Below are positions 39,837 through 52,481 of a DNA stretch of 64,000 nt, one piece after another. Origin of the DNA: Pseudomonas yamanorum (GTDB lineage: Bacteria; Pseudomonadota; Gammaproteobacteria; Pseudomonadales; Pseudomonadaceae); contig NZ_LT629793.1 in assembly GCF_900105735.1 (NCBI RefSeq), forward strand, positions 4,030,001-4,094,000, given 5' to 3'. Under the pieces are notes generated by a model. The model saw nothing but the letters and a program-made list of their open reading frames with translations. It was not told the origin of the DNA and did not search any database. Both the position numbers and the translations under genes were made by a program. The stretch's first letter is position 1; each line of letters begins with the position of its first letter.

Positions 39837-40216
39837 CAGTGCAAGGCTCCAGGTACCGCGAGGCGGAACGGGGCGATGATGGCGTCGAAGTGTTTGCCGT
39901 CCTCGGCGAGCATCTGGTAGCTGCCTTGCATGTTGCCGACGCGGGACGTCATGACGGTGCCGCTGCTGTAGGTGTGGCTCTTGCCGGGGGCGATCAGCGG
40001 TTGTTGGCCGACCACGCCGGCGCCGCGGACTTCCTCTACCTGGCCGTCACCGTCGGTGATGACCCAGTGGCGCGACAGCAGCTTGGCAGGCAGCTCGCCG
40101 TTGTTTTGCACGGTAATGGTGTAGGCGAACGCAAAACGGTTCTGCTCGGGTTGCGATTGTTCCGCCAGGAAGCGGGTGACGACGCTGACGTCGATCTGAT
40201 AACGAGGATCGGACAT
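39836..40216 (-). CDS. apaG: Co2+/Mg2+ efflux-associated protein ApaG
   Basis: A 126-residue fibronectin type III-like protein. Family motifs are [25 protein letters not shown] and [12 protein letters not shown], ending with QGSYQML. Start [12 protein letters not shown] at 40216 fits the family; the upstream frame extension does not. Role in the cell is poorly known. Adjacent to apaH, as in enterobacteria. Confidence 0.96.
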   Translation of the reverse strand: MSDPRYQIDVSVVTRFLAEQSQPEQNRFAFAYTITVQNNGELPAKLLSRHWVITDGDGQVEEVRGAGVVGQQPLIAPGKSHTYSSGTVMTSRVGNMQGSYQMLAEDGKHFDAIIAPFRLAVPGALH

Positions 40217-40287
40217 GCAAGAGGCCTTAAAAGCAAAAGCGGGGGAACAGCGGATGCCGATCAGTCTAGGCCAAGTGGTGGGCACTA

Positions 40288-40308
40288 GGCCAGACATGCT
40301 GTCTGGCC
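40288..40308. repeat. Perfect hairpin between rsmA and apaG
   Basis: GGCCAGACA and TGTCTGGCC form 9-base arms around TGC. No T run follows on the minus strand, so it is more likely an mRNA processing or stability element than a full terminator. Confidence 0.6.
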
Positions 40309-40322
40309 GTGCCCGACTCTAC

Positions 40323-41135
40323 TTATTCGGCCGCTGGTGCAGGCTGAATGGCGAGCTGGTCAGCCAGGCGCACGAAGGCGGCCAGGTCCAGCTGCTCAGG
40401 GCGCAGGCTGCCGTCGACGCCGGCAGCTTCGATTTCAGCGTTGCTGAGCAAAGCCTTCAGCGTATTGCGCAAGGTCTTGCGGCGTTGGTTAAACGCTTCG
40501 CGTACCACGCGCTCCAGCAATTTGTGGTCCTTGGCCGGGTGCGGCAGCACCGCGTGAGGCACCAGGCGCACGATGGCGGAGTCGACCTTCGGCGGCGGGT
40601 TGAACGCGCCCGGGCCGACGTTGAACAGATGCTCTACGCGGCAATGGTACTGAACCATGATCGACAGACGACCCCAATCACCGCCGCCAGGGCCTGCGGC
40701 CAGACGCTCAACCACTTCCTTTTGCAGCATGAAGTGCATGTCGCGGATGATGCCAGCGTTGTTCAGCAGGTGAAAAATCAGCGGGGTGGAGATGTTGTAC
40801 GGCAGGTTGCCGACCACCCGCAGGCTGTTGGGCGCCGCATTGAGGCTGGTGAAGTCGAACTTCAGCGCATCGCCCTGGTGCAGGTTGAAGTTGGGCATGC
40901 CGGCGAACTGCTGGTTGAGGATCGGGATCAGGTCCTTGTCCAACTCAACCACGTCCAACTGGCCGCCGCTCTTCAGCAGGCCTTGGGTCAGGGCGCCTTG
41001 GCCTGGGCCGATTTCCAGCAGGCGGTCTTCGGGCTTGGCATGGATGGAGCGCAGGATGCGGTCAATCACGCCAGCATCGTGCAGGAAGTTTTGCCCGAAA
41101 CGCTTGCGCGCCCGGTGTTGGTAATGCTCGGTCAT
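40323..41135 (-). CDS. rsmA: 16S rRNA dimethyladenosine transferase RsmA (KsgA)
   Basis: A 270-residue methyltransferase that dimethylates A1518 and A1519 of 16S r[11 protein letters not shown] at the start, SAM motif [11 protein letters not shown] and catalytic NLPYNIST are present. Overlaps pdxA by 4 bases. The name rsmA here is the rRNA methylase (ksgA), not the CsrA-type regulator that RsmY binds. Confidence 0.98.
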   Translation of the reverse strand: MTEHYQHRARKRFGQNFLHDAGVIDRILRSIHAKPEDRLLEIGPGQGALTQGLLKSGGQLDVVELDKDLIPILNQQFAGMPNFNLHQGDALKFDFTSLNAAPNSLRVVGNLPYNISTPLIFHLLNNAGIIRDMHFMLQKEVVERLAAGPGGGDWGRLSIMVQYHCRVEHLFNVGPGAFNPPPKVDSAIVRLVPHAVLPHPAKDHKLLERVVREAFNQRRKTLRNTLKALLSNAEIEAAGVDGSLRPEQLDLAAFVRLADQLAIQPAPAAE

Positions 41136-42121
41136 ATACGGGTCTCGGCCATCTGATAGGCGGTTTCCAGGGCCACGTGCAGGCTGCCGGTATCGATCTT
41201 GCCGCTGCCTGCGAGGTCCAGGGCGGTGCCATGGTCGACGGAGGTGCGGATGATCGGCAGGCCCAGCGTCACGTTGACGGCGGCGCCGAAGCCTTTGTAC
41301 TTCAGCACGGGCAGCCCCTGGTCATGGTACATCGCCAGCACTGCGTCGCAGTGCTCCAGATATTTGGGGGTAAACAGAGTGTCGGCAGGCAATGGGCCGC
41401 GCAGGTCCATGCCCTCAAGGCGCAGACGTTCCAGGGTTGGTTCGATGATGTCGATTTCTTCATGGCCCAGGTGGCCACCTTCACCGGCGTGGGGGTTGAG
41501 CCCGCAGACCAGGATGCGTGGTTGGGCGATGCCGAATTTCTGTTGCAGGTCGGCGTGCAGGATGCGTGTGACACGCTCCAGGCGCTCGGGGGTAATGGCG
41601 TCGGCAATCTCCCGCAGGGGCAGGTGAGTGGTCACCAGCGCCACCCGCAGGTCGCCCGTTGCCAGCATCATCACCACTTGTTCGGTGTGGGTCAGCTCAG
41701 CGAGGAATTCGGTATGGCCGGAAAAGGCGATCCCCGATTCATTGATCACGCCCTTGTGTACGGGCGCGGTGATCATTCCGGCGAAATCCCCGTCGATGCA
41801 GCCCTGGCCGGCTCGGGTCAGGGTTTCCAGGACGAAGGCAGCGTTGGCCTTGTCCAGTTGCCCGGCGACGACCTTGGCCGCCAGCGGGGTATCCCATACG
41901 TACAGGCTGTTTGCCGGTGCCGGAAGGTCAGGCCAGTTGCCTGGGCCCACCGATAGCAGATCGACGGCCACGCCCAGCTGCGCGGCCCGCTCAAGGAGCA
42001 AGTCGCGGCTGGTGATGGCAATCAGGGGGTGTGGCTGGGTGTGCGAGGCGAGCAGCAGGCACAGGTCAGGACCAATGCCGGCCGGCTCGCCGGGTGTCAA
42101 TGCGAAACGCTTGGGTTTCAC
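41132..42121 (-). CDS. pdxA: 4-hydroxythreonine-4-phosphate dehydrogenase PdxA
   Basis: A 329-residue NAD-dependent enzyme of vitamin B6 synthesis. [12 protein letters not shown] at the start, [30 protein letters not shown] and [12 protein letters not shown] are the conserved substrate and metal regions. Overlaps surA and rsmA by 4 bases each. Confidence 0.98.
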   Translation of the reverse strand: MKPKRFALTPGEPAGIGPDLCLLLASHTQPHPLIAITSRDLLLERAAQLGVAVDLLSVGPGNWPDLPAPANSLYVWDTPLAAKVVAGQLDKANAAFVLETLTRAGQGCIDGDFAGMITAPVHKGVINESGIAFSGHTEFLAELTHTEQVVMMLATGDLRVALVTTHLPLREIADAITPERLERVTRILHADLQQKFGIAQPRILVCGLNPHAGEGGHLGHEEIDIIEPTLERLRLEGMDLRGPLPADTLFTPKYLEHCDAVLAMYHDQGLPVLKYKGFGAAVNVTLGLPIIRTSVDHGTALDLAGSGKIDTGSLHVALETAYQMAETRI

Positions 42122-43461
42122 TGGGCTGCCTGGTCGGTGCCTGTTTGGTCGGCGCCAGGAAGCTTGTTCTCTACGTAGGCTTCGTCACGGATCTGACGCA
42201 ACCAGGTTTGCAGCTCTTCGTCGTATTTGCGGTTACGCAGCACGGTCAGGGCTTGTTGCTCGCGGGCTTGAGCGGTGTTGTCAGTGGCGCGACGGCCAAG
42301 GACTTCCAGCACATGCCAGCCATATTGGGTCTTGAACGGCTTGGACAGTACGCCTTGCGGAGTCTTGGCCATGACGTCCTGGAACTCGGGAACCAGTGCT
42401 TTCGGGTCGATCCAGTTCAGATCACCGCCGTTAAGCGCCGAACCCGGGTCTTCGGAATAGCTCTTCGCCAGCTCGCCGAAGTCTTCGCCCGCTTCGATGC
42501 GGTCATAGAGCTTCTGGGCCAGTTCCTTGGTTTGGGCTTCGGTACGGATCTCGCTTGGCTTGACCAGGATGTGACGAACGTGAACTTCGTCCTTCATCTG
42601 GGCTTCTTCGCCACCGCGCTTGCCGAGCAACTTGAGGATGATGAAGCCGCCTGGTGTACGCGCAGGCTGGGTGATGCCACCCACTTCCATGGCGCTCAGC
42701 TCGCGGTCGAACGGTGGTGGCAGTTGAGCGGCTTTACGCCAGCCCATGTCACCGCCCTCGAGGGCGTTGTCGCTGCCGGATTGGGCAATGGCCATCTGGG
42801 CAAAGTCAGCACCTTGCTTGAGACGGTCATAGATGGCCTGGGTTTTCGCCGCAGCAGCGTTGAGCTGTTCTGCGTTGGCGCTGTCTGGGGTAGGAACCAG
42901 GATGTTGGCCAGGTGCAGTTCTTCGGAAAGCTGCATCTTGCCAAGGTCAGAGGCCAGGAAGTTCTTCACTTCCTGCTCGGACACTTGAACCCGCTCGGCC
43001 ACACGGCGCTGACGCACACGGCTGATGATCATTTCGCGGCGAATCTGGTCACGGGCGTCCTCATAGGACAGACCGTCGTGAGCCAGGGCGGCGCGGAACT
43101 GATCAACACTCATGTTGTTGCGCTGGGCGATGGTGCCGACAGCCTGGTTCAATTCTTCGTCGCTGATACGGATGCCGGAACGATCGCCGATCTGCAATTG
43201 CAGGTTTTCAACGATCAGGCGCTCGAGCACCTGCTGGTCCAGCACGCTGGTCGGCGGTACGCCGCCACCGCGCTTGGCGATGGTTTGCTGAACTTCCTTG
43301 ACCCGTTGGTCCAGTTGGCTCTGCATGATTACGTCGTTATCGACGATGGCCACTACCTTGTCCAGCGGTTGAACCGCAGCGTGTACTGCGGCAGTACCCA
43401 GGAACAGCGCGCCCAGCATCAGCGGGCGCAGACAATCAGAAAGCTTGGTCTTCACGTTCAC
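42118..43461 (-). CDS. surA: Periplasmic chaperone/peptidyl-prolyl isomerase SurA
   Basis: A 447-residue outer-membrane-protein chaperone. Signal peptide about 1-28 (LGTAAVHA-A), N-terminal chaperone module, then two parvulin domains (about 185-285 and 300-400) with HLANILV and [13 protein letters not shown] 43461 is taken as start (AAGG 6 bases upstream); a TTG at 43473 is possible. It overlaps the end of lptD by 26 bases. SurA delivers LptD and other barrels, so the linkage is functional. Confidence 0.95.
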   Translation of the reverse strand: MNVKTKLSDCLRPLMLGALFLGTAAVHAAVQPLDKVVAIVDNDVIMQSQLDQRVKEVQQTIAKRGGGVPPTSVLDQQVLERLIVENLQLQIGDRSGIRISDEELNQAVGTIAQRNNMSVDQFRAALAHDGLSYEDARDQIRREMIISRVRQRRVAERVQVSEQEVKNFLASDLGKMQLSEELHLANILVPTPDSANAEQLNAAAAKTQAIYDRLKQGADFAQMAIAQSGSDNALEGGDMGWRKAAQLPPPFDRELSAMEVGGITQPARTPGGFIILKLLGKRGGEEAQMKDEVHVRHILVKPSEIRTEAQTKELAQKLYDRIEAGEDFGELAKSYSEDPGSALNGGDLNWIDPKALVPEFQDVMAKTPQGVLSKPFKTQYGWHVLEVLGRRATDNTAQAREQQALTVLRNRKYDEELQTWLRQIRDEAYVENKLPGADQTGTDQAAQ

Positions 43462-46246
43462 GATAACCTTCAATGCCTTTGTCGAGGAAGCTCTCTACCT
43501 TGGCGCCGGTCAGGCCGCCGAGTCCTTTAAGGACGATCTGGAAGAAGAGCCCGTGGTCACCCTTTTCGTTCAGCGGGGCGATCTGGCTGTATTCGTCGTT
43601 GGAAACCCAGTAACGGTTGATGACGCGCAGTTTCCAGCAGCAGTTGTCGTACTCGAAACCACCGAAAGCTTCCAGGGTGCGGTTGCGGGCATAGTCATAC
43701 TGCCAGCGGGTGATCAGGTTCCACTGCGGAACGATCGGCCACATCATCGAGAAGTCGTGTTGCTGGATTTTGTAGTAATCCTTCACGAAGTTCGGTTGAC
43801 CCTCGGTACCGTAATCGCCACCGAACTGCCATTTGCCGGTCAATTGGTTGTAGACCACCTGGTCATTGCGATAGCGATAACCGACGTTGATAACCTTGTT
43901 CGGGTTGTCTTCCGGCTGGTAGTGGAACATCGCGCTGCCGGAGCGCGGGCTGTGGGTGGTGGTGTCCCAATTGTAGTCGGCGGTGGCGCGCCAATCGCGG
44001 TTGAAACGGAACGAGTAGTCCAGGGCGATCGGAGAAACATTTTCGTGCGCGTCGTCGCGGGTCGCTGCATCGATACCTGGCAGTTGCACTTCGCGGTCCT
44101 TGAAGTACACAGCCTGGCCGATGCTGACACGTTGACGTTCAAAGCCGTTGTCTTGAATCCAGCGACTTGTCAGGCCAAAGGACAGCTTGTTTTCGTCGCC
44201 GACGCGGTCGCCGCCCACGAACCGGTTATCGCGGAACAGCGAAGCGTAGTTGAACGTGGTTTCGCCAGAGTCGAATACCGGAATGTCTTCCTGGTTCTTA
44301 TACGGAACGTAGAGGTAGAACATGCGTGGTTCGAGGGTTTGGCGATAGTTGTCGCCGAACAGTTGGGTATTGCGGTCGAAATAGAGGCCGGTGTCCAAGC
44401 TGGCAATGGGTATCGCACGGTCCTGCGAGCTTTTGAACGTGCCGCCCACATAAGGGTTGGCTGCAGTTGCCGCTGCTTGCGCTGCCACAATCTGGTCTTT
44501 ACCCGTGCTATCCAAATCAAGATCGTACTTGGTGTAAACGTACTTCAACTTCGGCGTAACAAAACCGTAGGTCCAGTTCATCGGGTATTCGACAGCTGGC
44601 GCAGCAGTCAGGCGAGTACCGTTTGCACGAGTCAGGCCTGTTACATAAGTGTCCAGACGAGGCGACACCAGGCCGTTTTCATCGGTGAAGGTTCCTTTCT
44701 CAAGATCTCGATCAAAGCGTACTGCTTCGGTCTCGTAAGTGAAGTTCAACCCACCAGGATGGTACGGCAGCGCACCGTTGAAGGTGATCTGCGGCAGGCG
44801 GTCATACGGAGTGATCTGGGAAATCGTCGCCAGCTGGTAAGCCTGCAGGTTCAGCCGCGCCTGGTAGGTATCGCCACGATAGGTCACGGAACCTTGCTGA
44901 TTCACGTAGTCCTGAGTCTTGATCCCTTCCTGATAGGACTTCAAATCCTGGAAGTAATAAGGGTCGCTGATATTGGTGTAATCGACCTGGGTCATTACAC
45001 GGGAATCCAGCCCGCCCTTATGCTGCCAGTTGAGCATATAACGAGTTTTTTCGTAGTCGGTCTGCAGCTTGCGCTCGTCGCTATCGTCGTTCAGGTACGC
45101 GCCGCCAAACTGCCCTTCGCTGGACTTGGTGAGGTAGCGGAATTCGCCTTCCATCAACATGCCGCGCTTGGTCATGTATTGCGGGTACAACGTGGCATCG
45201 TAGTTCGGCGCCAGGTTGAAGTAGTACGGCGTAACCAACGTGAAGCCAGTCTCGCTGCCGGTGCTGAAACTCGGCGGCAGGAAGCCGGATTGACGACGGT
45301 TGTCGATCGGGAAGTAGATGTACGGGGTGTAAAGGATCGGAATGTCCTTCACTCGCAACGTTACGTTGGTCGCCGTACCAAAACCCGTGGCCGGGTTGAG
45401 CGTGATGTTGTTGCCCTTGAGCTGCCAGGCGTTGCTGTTCGGTTCACAGGTGGTGTACGTACCGTCCTTGAGACGGATGATCGCGTTCTCGGCGCGCTTG
45501 GCGTACAGCGCGTTGCCGCGGATGCGCGATTTGTGCATCACGTATTCGGCGTTGTCGACCTTGGCGGCACCGGTGTCCAGTTGGACTTCAGCGTGGTCGC
45601 CCACCAGCAGGGCGCCGTTGTCGCGCAGACGGACGTTGCCGTTCAGCTCGCCACGGTTCTCGGCCTGGTAAAGGTTGGCCTCGTCGGCCTCGACCTGCAT
45701 GCTGCCCTGGCGCATGACGACGTCACCGGCCAGGGAAGCAACCTGCTGTTCCTGCTCGTAACGAGAGACCTTGGCGCCGATGAAGGTCGGCGCGTCGCTC
45801 TTGTTCGTCTTGTCGTTCATGCCAGGACGGATCGGCTCGATGTACGCGCCGGAGCAGTACGGGCCGGTTTCGGCCAGTTGCGCAGCGGTGAGCTTCTCGC
45901 GAGGGACCCAGTCCAGATGGCTGTAGTCGGCGCTGCGCGAACGCAGGCCACGGCCCTTGGCCTCGGTGACCAGCGTGGTCTGCGGCACTGCCTCGGCACT
46001 GCCGCCGGACTCGCCTTGCGGCGTGCCACTGGCGGAGCTGACGGCACTGCCGTCATGCACCGGGCGCGGTGGCAGCGGGGCTGCGGCCGTCTTCGGCGCG
46101 CAATCCCAGGCACCCGAAGCAGAGACTGAGCAGTCATACTGTTCCGCGGCGACCACGAATGAGGTGGCGAAAGGTTGCATGGCCAGCAGACTGCCGGTTA
46201 CCAGCAACGGAAATTTTCTACGAAACGCGGGGGATTTCAATGCCAT
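43436..46246 (-). CDS. lptD: LPS assembly protein LptD
   Basis: A 936-residue outer-membrane protein that, with LptE, inserts LPS in the outer leaflet. Start [15 protein letters not shown] at 46246 begins the signal peptide (about 1-33, cleaved near VVAA-E). An N-terminal extension with a Ser/Pro-rich part precedes the LptA-like periplasmic domain (about 145-250: [20 protein letters not shown]), and the C-terminal beta-barrel ends in the aromatic residue of DQAF. The open frame upstream is not part of the protein. Cys residues for the disulfides are visible (DCSVS, WDC, and NCCWK near the end). Confidence 0.96.
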   Translation of the reverse strand: MALKSPAFRRKFPLLVTGSLLAMQPFATSFVVAAEQYDCSVSASGAWDCAPKTAAAPLPPRPVHDGSAVSSASGTPQGESGGSAEAVPQTTLVTEAKGRGLRSRSADYSHLDWVPREKLTAAQLAETGPYCSGAYIEPIRPGMNDKTNKSDAPTFIGAKVSRYEQEQQVASLAGDVVMRQGSMQVEADEANLYQAENRGELNGNVRLRDNGALLVGDHAEVQLDTGAAKVDNAEYVMHKSRIRGNALYAKRAENAIIRLKDGTYTTCEPNSNAWQLKGNNITLNPATGFGTATNVTLRVKDIPILYTPYIYFPIDNRRQSGFLPPSFSTGSETGFTLVTPYYFNLAPNYDATLYPQYMTKRGMLMEGEFRYLTKSSEGQFGGAYLNDDSDERKLQTDYEKTRYMLNWQHKGGLDSRVMTQVDYTNISDPYYFQDLKSYQEGIKTQDYVNQQGSVTYRGDTYQARLNLQAYQLATISQITPYDRLPQITFNGALPYHPGGLNFTYETEAVRFDRDLEKGTFTDENGLVSPRLDTYVTGLTRANGTRLTAAPAVEYPMNWTYGFVTPKLKYVYTKYDLDLDSTGKDQIVAAQAAATAANPYVGGTFKSSQDRAIPIASLDTGLYFDRNTQLFGDNYRQTLEPRMFYLYVPYKNQEDIPVFDSGETTFNYASLFRDNRFVGGDRVGDENKLSFGLTSRWIQDNGFERQRVSIGQAVYFKDREVQLPGIDAATRDDAHENVSPIALDYSFRFNRDWRATADYNWDTTTHSPRSGSAMFHYQPEDNPNKVINVGYRYRNDQVVYNQLTGKWQFGGDYGTEGQPNFVKDYYKIQQHDFSMMWPIVPQWNLITRWQYDYARNRTLEAFGGFEYDNCCWKLRVINRYWVSNDEYSQIAPLNEKGDHGLFFQIVLKGLGGLTGAKVESFLDKGIEGYREREDQAF

Positions 46247-46347
46247 CTTATTAGTCCGGGCTTCCTGCGTGCCATCTGCCCGCGGTGTGGGCCGCACGCC
46301 TCTCGATGGTCTGAAAAAGATGCGTGATAATAAAGCATGACCCGCTT

Positions 46348-46363
46348 GACGGCTAGCGCCGTC
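46348..46363. repeat. Short inverted repeat before amgK
   Basis: GACGGC-TAGC-GCCGTC, 14 bases before the amgK start. It may form a hairpin in the 5' leader; function is unknown. An AT-rich symmetric stretch TGATAATAAA at 46326-46335 nearby could supply -10 elements for both amgK and the divergent lptD. Confidence 0.35.
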
Positions 46364-46376
46364 GGAGACCCTTGTA

Positions 46377-48067
<1,691 letters not shown>

Positions 48068-48068
48068 G

Positions 48069-48836
48069 ATGTTGTGGCCAGGGACTCTGATTGGAGCCGG
48101 GGCAGGCTTTGCCATTGCCAGCATTCCGGGGGCCATGTTGGGCGCGTTGCTGGGCCAGGCGCTGGACCGGCGCCTGGAGCTGCAAAGCTGGGCTCAGTTA
48201 CGCGAGCGCCTTGGCGGCCGGCCGGCGTTGCGCAATGACGAACTGCTGTTCGTGTTGCTCGGTCGCCTGGCCAAGAGTAACGGCCGGGTGGTGGACGGGC
48301 ATATCCAGCAGGCGCGCCAGGAAATGCGCTCGCTGGATATGTCCGAGCCGGCCCAGCGCCGTGCGATTGCCGCGTTCAATCGCGGCAAGTCCGGCTCGGA
48401 CCGGGTGCGCAGTTATTTGGGCGTGCTCAAGGCTCAGCCTCACGCGGCGGAAGGTGTGCTGCGTGCCTGTTGGCGCATGGCCTGGGCGGACGGCAAGGCC
48501 AGCACTGCCGAGCGGGAGTTGATTGAGCAATGGGGCAAATGGCTGGGTTGGACGGTCCAGCAGGTCCAGGCGCTGGCGGCTGACTACGAGCCAGAGCGCA
48601 AGCCGTTGGCCAATCGTGGCGGGGCCTATCAGGAGGCGCTGCGGATTCTGGGGGTGACCTCGACCACTGAGCCTTCGGTGATCAAACGCGCCTACCGGCG
48701 CCTGCTCAGCCGGCACCACCCGGACAAAATTGCTGGCAGTGGTGCCAGTCCAGCCCAGGTGCGGGAGGCGACTGAACGTACCCGTGAGCTGCACAACGCC
48801 TATGCGCTGATTCGCGAAAGACGAGACTTTCGCTAG
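48069..48836 (+). CDS. DnaJ/TerB-domain membrane co-chaperone (DjlA-like)
   Basis: A 255-residue protein. An N-terminal glycine-rich membrane segment (about 5-35: GAGAGFAIASIPGAMLGALLG) is followed by a TerB-like domain (about 50-170) and a C-terminal J domain (about 190-255) with the HPD triad (SRHHPDKIAG). This is the DjlA layout. DjlA stimulates DnaK at the inner membrane in E. coli. It starts 1 base after murU, so it is in the same operon. Confidence 0.92.
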   Translation: MLWPGTLIGAGAGFAIASIPGAMLGALLGQALDRRLELQSWAQLRERLGGRPALRNDELLFVLLGRLAKSNGRVVDGHIQQARQEMRSLDMSEPAQRRAIAAFNRGKSGSDRVRSYLGVLKAQPHAAEGVLRACWRMAWADGKASTAERELIEQWGKWLGWTVQQVQALAADYEPERKPLANRGGAYQEALRILGVTSTTEPSVIKRAYRRLLSRHHPDKIAGSGASPAQVREATERTRELHNAYALIRERRDFR

Positions 48837-48882
48837 CAGAATCATCAGGCGCTGCTTTTTTATGGTGTAAACCGGATCAATT

Positions 48883-48984
48883 GTGGGAGCGGGCTTGCTC
48901 GCGAATGCGGTGGATCAGTAACAGATACAGTGACTGACTCACCGCATTCGCGAGCAAGTCGAATCGTCGCACCGCCGCTCCCAC
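48883..48984. repeat. REP doublet (REPIN), with an interrupted right arm
   Basis: The left arm starts GTGGGAGCGGGCTTGCTCGC and continues to GCGGTG. The right arm starts CACCGCATTCGCGAGCAAG but is then interrupted by about 16 bases before CCGCTCCCAC. It is of the same family as the elements at 57725 and 62199. Such inverted REP pairs are mobilised by RAYT transposases, none of which lies in this window. Confidence 0.85.
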
Positions 48985-49016
48985 ATTTTACTCTCCAGTG
49001 TTTTTGAGATTTACGA

Positions 49017-49991
49017 TCAGTCCCCGGGATTTTGCGGGCTCAGCCAGCCGCGAATCCGGCGGTACAGTTGTTCTTGCCCGGCCTGGCTGTTATCGGGGAA
49101 GGCCTTCAACGACACCTGCTTGTAGCTGTCATTCTTCAAACGCTTGCTGGCCTGGGAACGTTCCTGGGCCGCTTTGCGTACCAGGGCGTTGTCCTGGTAG
49201 AAAAAGTCTGCCGTGGCCACCTTCAATTTCGGTGCCAGTTGTTGCAGGTCCGGGGCACGGCCCACCGGGGTTTGTCCGGCCACCATGACAAATTTCTGCA
49301 CCTGCGCCGGTTGTTTTTCACTCAGGTAGCGTGCGGCCCACCAGGCGCCTGTGCCGTGGCCGAGCAGCACAATGCTGCGGGCATTCTGGGTCTGGGCGAA
49401 GGCAAGGGCGGCGTCAATGCGCGCGAAGATTCGCGTGGCGTCGGTCTTGTCTTGTTCATCGTTGCCCGGAACCACAGCCGGGTCGGTGCCTTCAGCTTCG
49501 GCGCTGGCGGCTTGCTCCACAGGTTTGGCGACGGTGCTCGCGTCTTTGCTGCTGGTGTCCACGGCCGCCTTGGGCGATTCGATGACCCGGGGTGGCAGCG
49601 TGTCCAGGGTCAGGTCCGGCAGTGACAAGCTCAGGGTGCCCCAGGCAGCGTCCGGCAATTTTTTGCGCAACGGCCCGATTGCTTGAGGCCAGTCAGCACT
49701 TTCGCCATTGCCCGGGACGATAATCACCACGCCTTCAGGCTCGCCAGTGTTGGCCGGCTTCCACAGGGCCAGGAAAGAATCGCTGCCTGCCTGCAACTGT
49801 TGCTGTTCCTGTTGTGGGATTTGTCGCTCCAGGGCGTTGGCTTCTTCCTGGCTGCGCTCGGGCAAGGGCTGGCGTGCTACCGGTTTTTCCGGGGCGGGAG
49901 CGGGAGTGTCGGCAGCCTCGACACAAAAGGCGCTGGTAAACAGCAGCGACAGGCACAATGCTGGCAGTGCCGAGCGGTGGGAAAGTGGCAT
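49017..49991 (-). CDS. DUF3530-type alpha/beta hydrolase-like exported protein
   Basis: A 324-residue protein with a signal peptide (about 1-26, ending FCVEA-A). An acidic, Gln-rich stretch (QEEANALERQIPQQEQQQLQ) precedes a serine-hydrolase-like domain: VVIIVPGNGESADWP, then IVLLGHGTGAWWAARYL, where the nucleophile position of the elbow reads GHGTG (Thr instead of the usual Ser). That may mean it is not an active hydrolase. Function unknown. It is divergent from the sensor kinase gene. Confidence 0.85.
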   Translation of the reverse strand: MPLSHRSALPALCLSLLFTSAFCVEAADTPAPAPEKPVARQPLPERSQEEANALERQIPQQEQQQLQAGSDSFLALWKPANTGEPEGVVIIVPGNGESADWPQAIGPLRKKLPDAAWGTLSLSLPDLTLDTLPPRVIESPKAAVDTSSKDASTVAKPVEQAASAEAEGTDPAVVPGNDEQDKTDATRIFARIDAALAFAQTQNARSIVLLGHGTGAWWAARYLSEKQPAQVQKFVMVAGQTPVGRAPDLQQLAPKLKVATADFFYQDNALVRKAAQERSQASKRLKNDSYKQVSLKAFPDNSQAGQEQLYRRIRGWLSPQNPGD

Positions 49992-50068
49992 CGTTGATTT
50001 CCGGCCAGAAGTGATTCCGGCAGCCTAATGGGTTGGTCAGTATTTGTCAGTGATATGAGACGTGGATC

Positions 50069-52456
50069 ATGGGTTTTCGCTACCTGCTGGTTATCGGCTG
50101 TTTATGCTTTCCCTTGATCGCGGGCGCCGTGCCTGCGCCTGCCGCTCACCAGGCGCAGCTTGATGCCGGCGAACGTGAATGGCTCGGCCAGCATCCCGAC
50201 TTGCGGGTCGGCCTGGTGTTACAGGCGCCTTATGCACAATACGATCGGCGCTTGCAGCGGCTTTCCGGGGCCAACGTCGAATTGATGCAGTGGCTGGCCA
50301 AGGCGCTGAACATCGAGCTGACCTGGCGCAACTTTCCCAATCAGGAGCAACTGGAGGCGGCGGTGCGTGACGGCGAGGTCGACCTCGCGCCGGGCCTGCT
50401 GCAAACCCCGGCCGGCCTGCGCCTGTGGCTATTCTCTGACCCGTACATGCGGGTGCCCCAGCACATCGTCGGGGTTCGCGATGGCAGCACCGCTGTCGAC
50501 CTGGAAAAACTCGACGACCAATCCCGCGTCGCCGTGCGCATGCCCAGCGCCGTGGCGGATTACCTGCGCAGCACCTATCCGAGTCTCAACCTGCAAGGCG
50601 TGCCCATGGAGCGCCAGGCCCTGCAATTACTGGTGAGCCAGCAGGCGCGGTATGCGGTGGTGGATGAGGCGCAATTGAGCCGGTTGTCTGGGGAAACCGA
50701 GTTCGCCGGCCTCGCCGTGGTGGGCGATATCGGCCTGCCGCAATTGTTGCGGGTGGCGACGCGCCGCGACTGGCCAGAGCTGGCCGACATCATGCAAAGC
50801 GCCTTGCGTTCGATTCCCGCCCGCGACCTGGACCAGTTGCACACACGCTGGCTGCAGCCCAAATATCCTCGTGTGACCGAGTCGCCTGGGTTCTGGCAAA
50901 ACCTCACCTTGCTTCTCGGCCTTCTCTTGCTCGCCAGCCTGGCCGTGGTGTTCTGGCAGCGCCGCCAGCAACGCGGCCTGGAACACAACCTGCTGGCCGC
51001 CCGGGAAGAAAGTGCCGCCCGCGCCGCCGGTGCTGAAGCCTTGCGCCTGACCCAGTTCTCCATCGACCAAAGCACCGTCGGCATCCTCTGGGTCAATTGG
51101 GACAGTCATGTGCGCTACGCCAACCAGGCGGCGGAAACCATGCTCGGCTACGCCGCCGGCGCCCTGATCGAACGCCCGCTGATCGAATTCGACCCGACGC
51201 TGACCATGGATCGCTGGCTCAACCTGTGGAAACGCGCCCGGGCCAGCGAAGACGGGCCGCAGAGTTTTGCGACCAACTGCCTGCGCGCCGATGGCAGCGT
51301 ATTGCCGGCCGACGTGTCCCTGAGTTTCCTGCGCTTTGCCGACGGCGAATACCTGGTGGTTTACCTCAACGACGTCACCGAGCGTCGCCGGGCCCTTGCG
51401 GCGTTGCAGGAAAGCGAAGCGCGGCTGCAAGGGATCGCCGCCAATGTGCCAGGTCTGGTGTTTCGCCTGGAGCGCTTGCCGCGCAGCGAGGCGATCGAGT
51501 TCGCCTACATCAGCCAGGGCAGCGAGGGGCTGGTGGGTTACGCGCCGGAAGTGCTCAGCCATCCGGCCATGGGCATTCGCAGCCTGGTGCATCCCGACGA
51601 CCGCGCTAGTTATCACCGCACCCAGGACCAGGCCATCGAGACCGAGAGTAACTGGGCCTGGCAGGGCCGCATCCTGACCCGCCTGGGCGAGCAGCGCTGG
51701 GCCGATATCAAGGCTGTGACCCGGCGCCTGGAAGACGGCGCCGTGGTCTGGGACGGAATTGTCTGGGACATCAGCGAGAGCAAACGCATCGAGCTGGAGC
51801 TGGACGCCTCCCGCGCGCAACTGCGGGAATTGTCGGCCCACCTGGAAACCGTGCGCGAGGAAGAGAAGGCCCGCATCGCCCGGGAAGTGCACGACGAACT
51901 GGGGCAGATGCTCACCGTGCTCAAGCTGGAAACCTCGATGTGCGAACTGACCTACGCGCAACTGGATCCCGGCCTGCACGAGCGGCTGAACAGTATGAAG
52001 CGCCTGATCGCCCAACTGTTCCAACTGGTACGCGATGTGGCCACCGCCTTGCGTCCGCCGATTCTCGATGCCGGGATTGCCTCGGCGATCGAATGGCAGG
52101 CCCGGCGTTTCGAAGCCCGTACGCAGATTCCGTGCCTGGTGCAGGTGCCGGATAACCTGCCGCTACTGAGCGACGCCAAGGCCATCGGCCTGTTCCGCAT
52201 CCTGCAGGAGGCACTGACCAATGTGATGCGCCATGCCCAGGCGCATACTGTCGAACTGACGCTGGTGGTGGAGGGCGCGCACTTGCGGCTGACCATCAGC
52301 GACGATGGCATTGGTTTCGTCCAGGCCCCCGGTCGACCAGTGTCGTTTGGCCTGGTGGGCATGCGCGAACGGGTGTTGATCATGGGCGGGCAACTGAGCC
52401 TGGACAGTGAATTGGGCGAAGGCACCATCCTGAGCGTGACAGTGCCGCTGGATTGA
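50069..52456 (+). CDS. Sensor histidine kinase with periplasmic SBP domain and PAS domains
   Basis: A 795-residue kinase. Signal peptide about 1-20, a periplasmic SBP_bac_3 domain (about 30-265), a membrane helix (about 278-297), two PAS domains (about 325-450 and 455-570), a HisKA_3 domain with phosphoacceptor His608 (IAREVHDELGQ) and a HATPase_c with LFRILQEALTNVMRHA, DDGIGF and GLVGMRERV. This is the NarX/UhpB class. It is followed after 25 bases by its NarL-type response regulator. The solute-binding sensor domain suggests it detects the solute imported by the ABC transporter downstream (inference). Confidence 0.93.
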   Translation: MGFRYLLVIGCLCFPLIAGAVPAPAAHQAQLDAGEREWLGQHPDLRVGLVLQAPYAQYDRRLQRLSGANVELMQWLAKALNIELTWRNFPNQEQLEAAVRDGEVDLAPGLLQTPAGLRLWLFSDPYMRVPQHIVGVRDGSTAVDLEKLDDQSRVAVRMPSAVADYLRSTYPSLNLQGVPMERQALQLLVSQQARYAVVDEAQLSRLSGETEFAGLAVVGDIGLPQLLRVATRRDWPELADIMQSALRSIPARDLDQLHTRWLQPKYPRVTESPGFWQNLTLLLGLLLLASLAVVFWQRRQQRGLEHNLLAAREESAARAAGAEALRLTQFSIDQSTVGILWVNWDSHVRYANQAAETMLGYAAGALIERPLIEFDPTLTMDRWLNLWKRARASEDGPQSFATNCLRADGSVLPADVSLSFLRFADGEYLVVYLNDVTERRRALAALQESEARLQGIAANVPGLVFRLERLPRSEAIEFAYISQGSEGLVGYAPEVLSHPAMGIRSLVHPDDRASYHRTQDQAIETESNWAWQGRILTRLGEQRWADIKAVTRRLEDGAVVWDGIVWDISESKRIELELDASRAQLRELSAHLETVREEEKARIAREVHDELGQMLTVLKLETSMCELTYAQLDPGLHERLNSMKRLIAQLFQLVRDVATALRPPILDAGIASAIEWQARRFEARTQIPCLVQVPDNLPLLSDAKAIGLFRILQEALTNVMRHAQAHTVELTLVVEGAHLRLTISDDGIGFVQAPGRPVSFGLVGMRERVLIMGGQLSLDSELGEGTILSVTVPLD

Positions 52457-52481
52457 TAACCAAAAAAAGAGGACATCCACA

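Noticed and set aside
43445..46129. Plus-strand open frame of 894 codons
   Set aside because: It is antisense to lptD; the lptD strand has signal peptide, domains and operon context.
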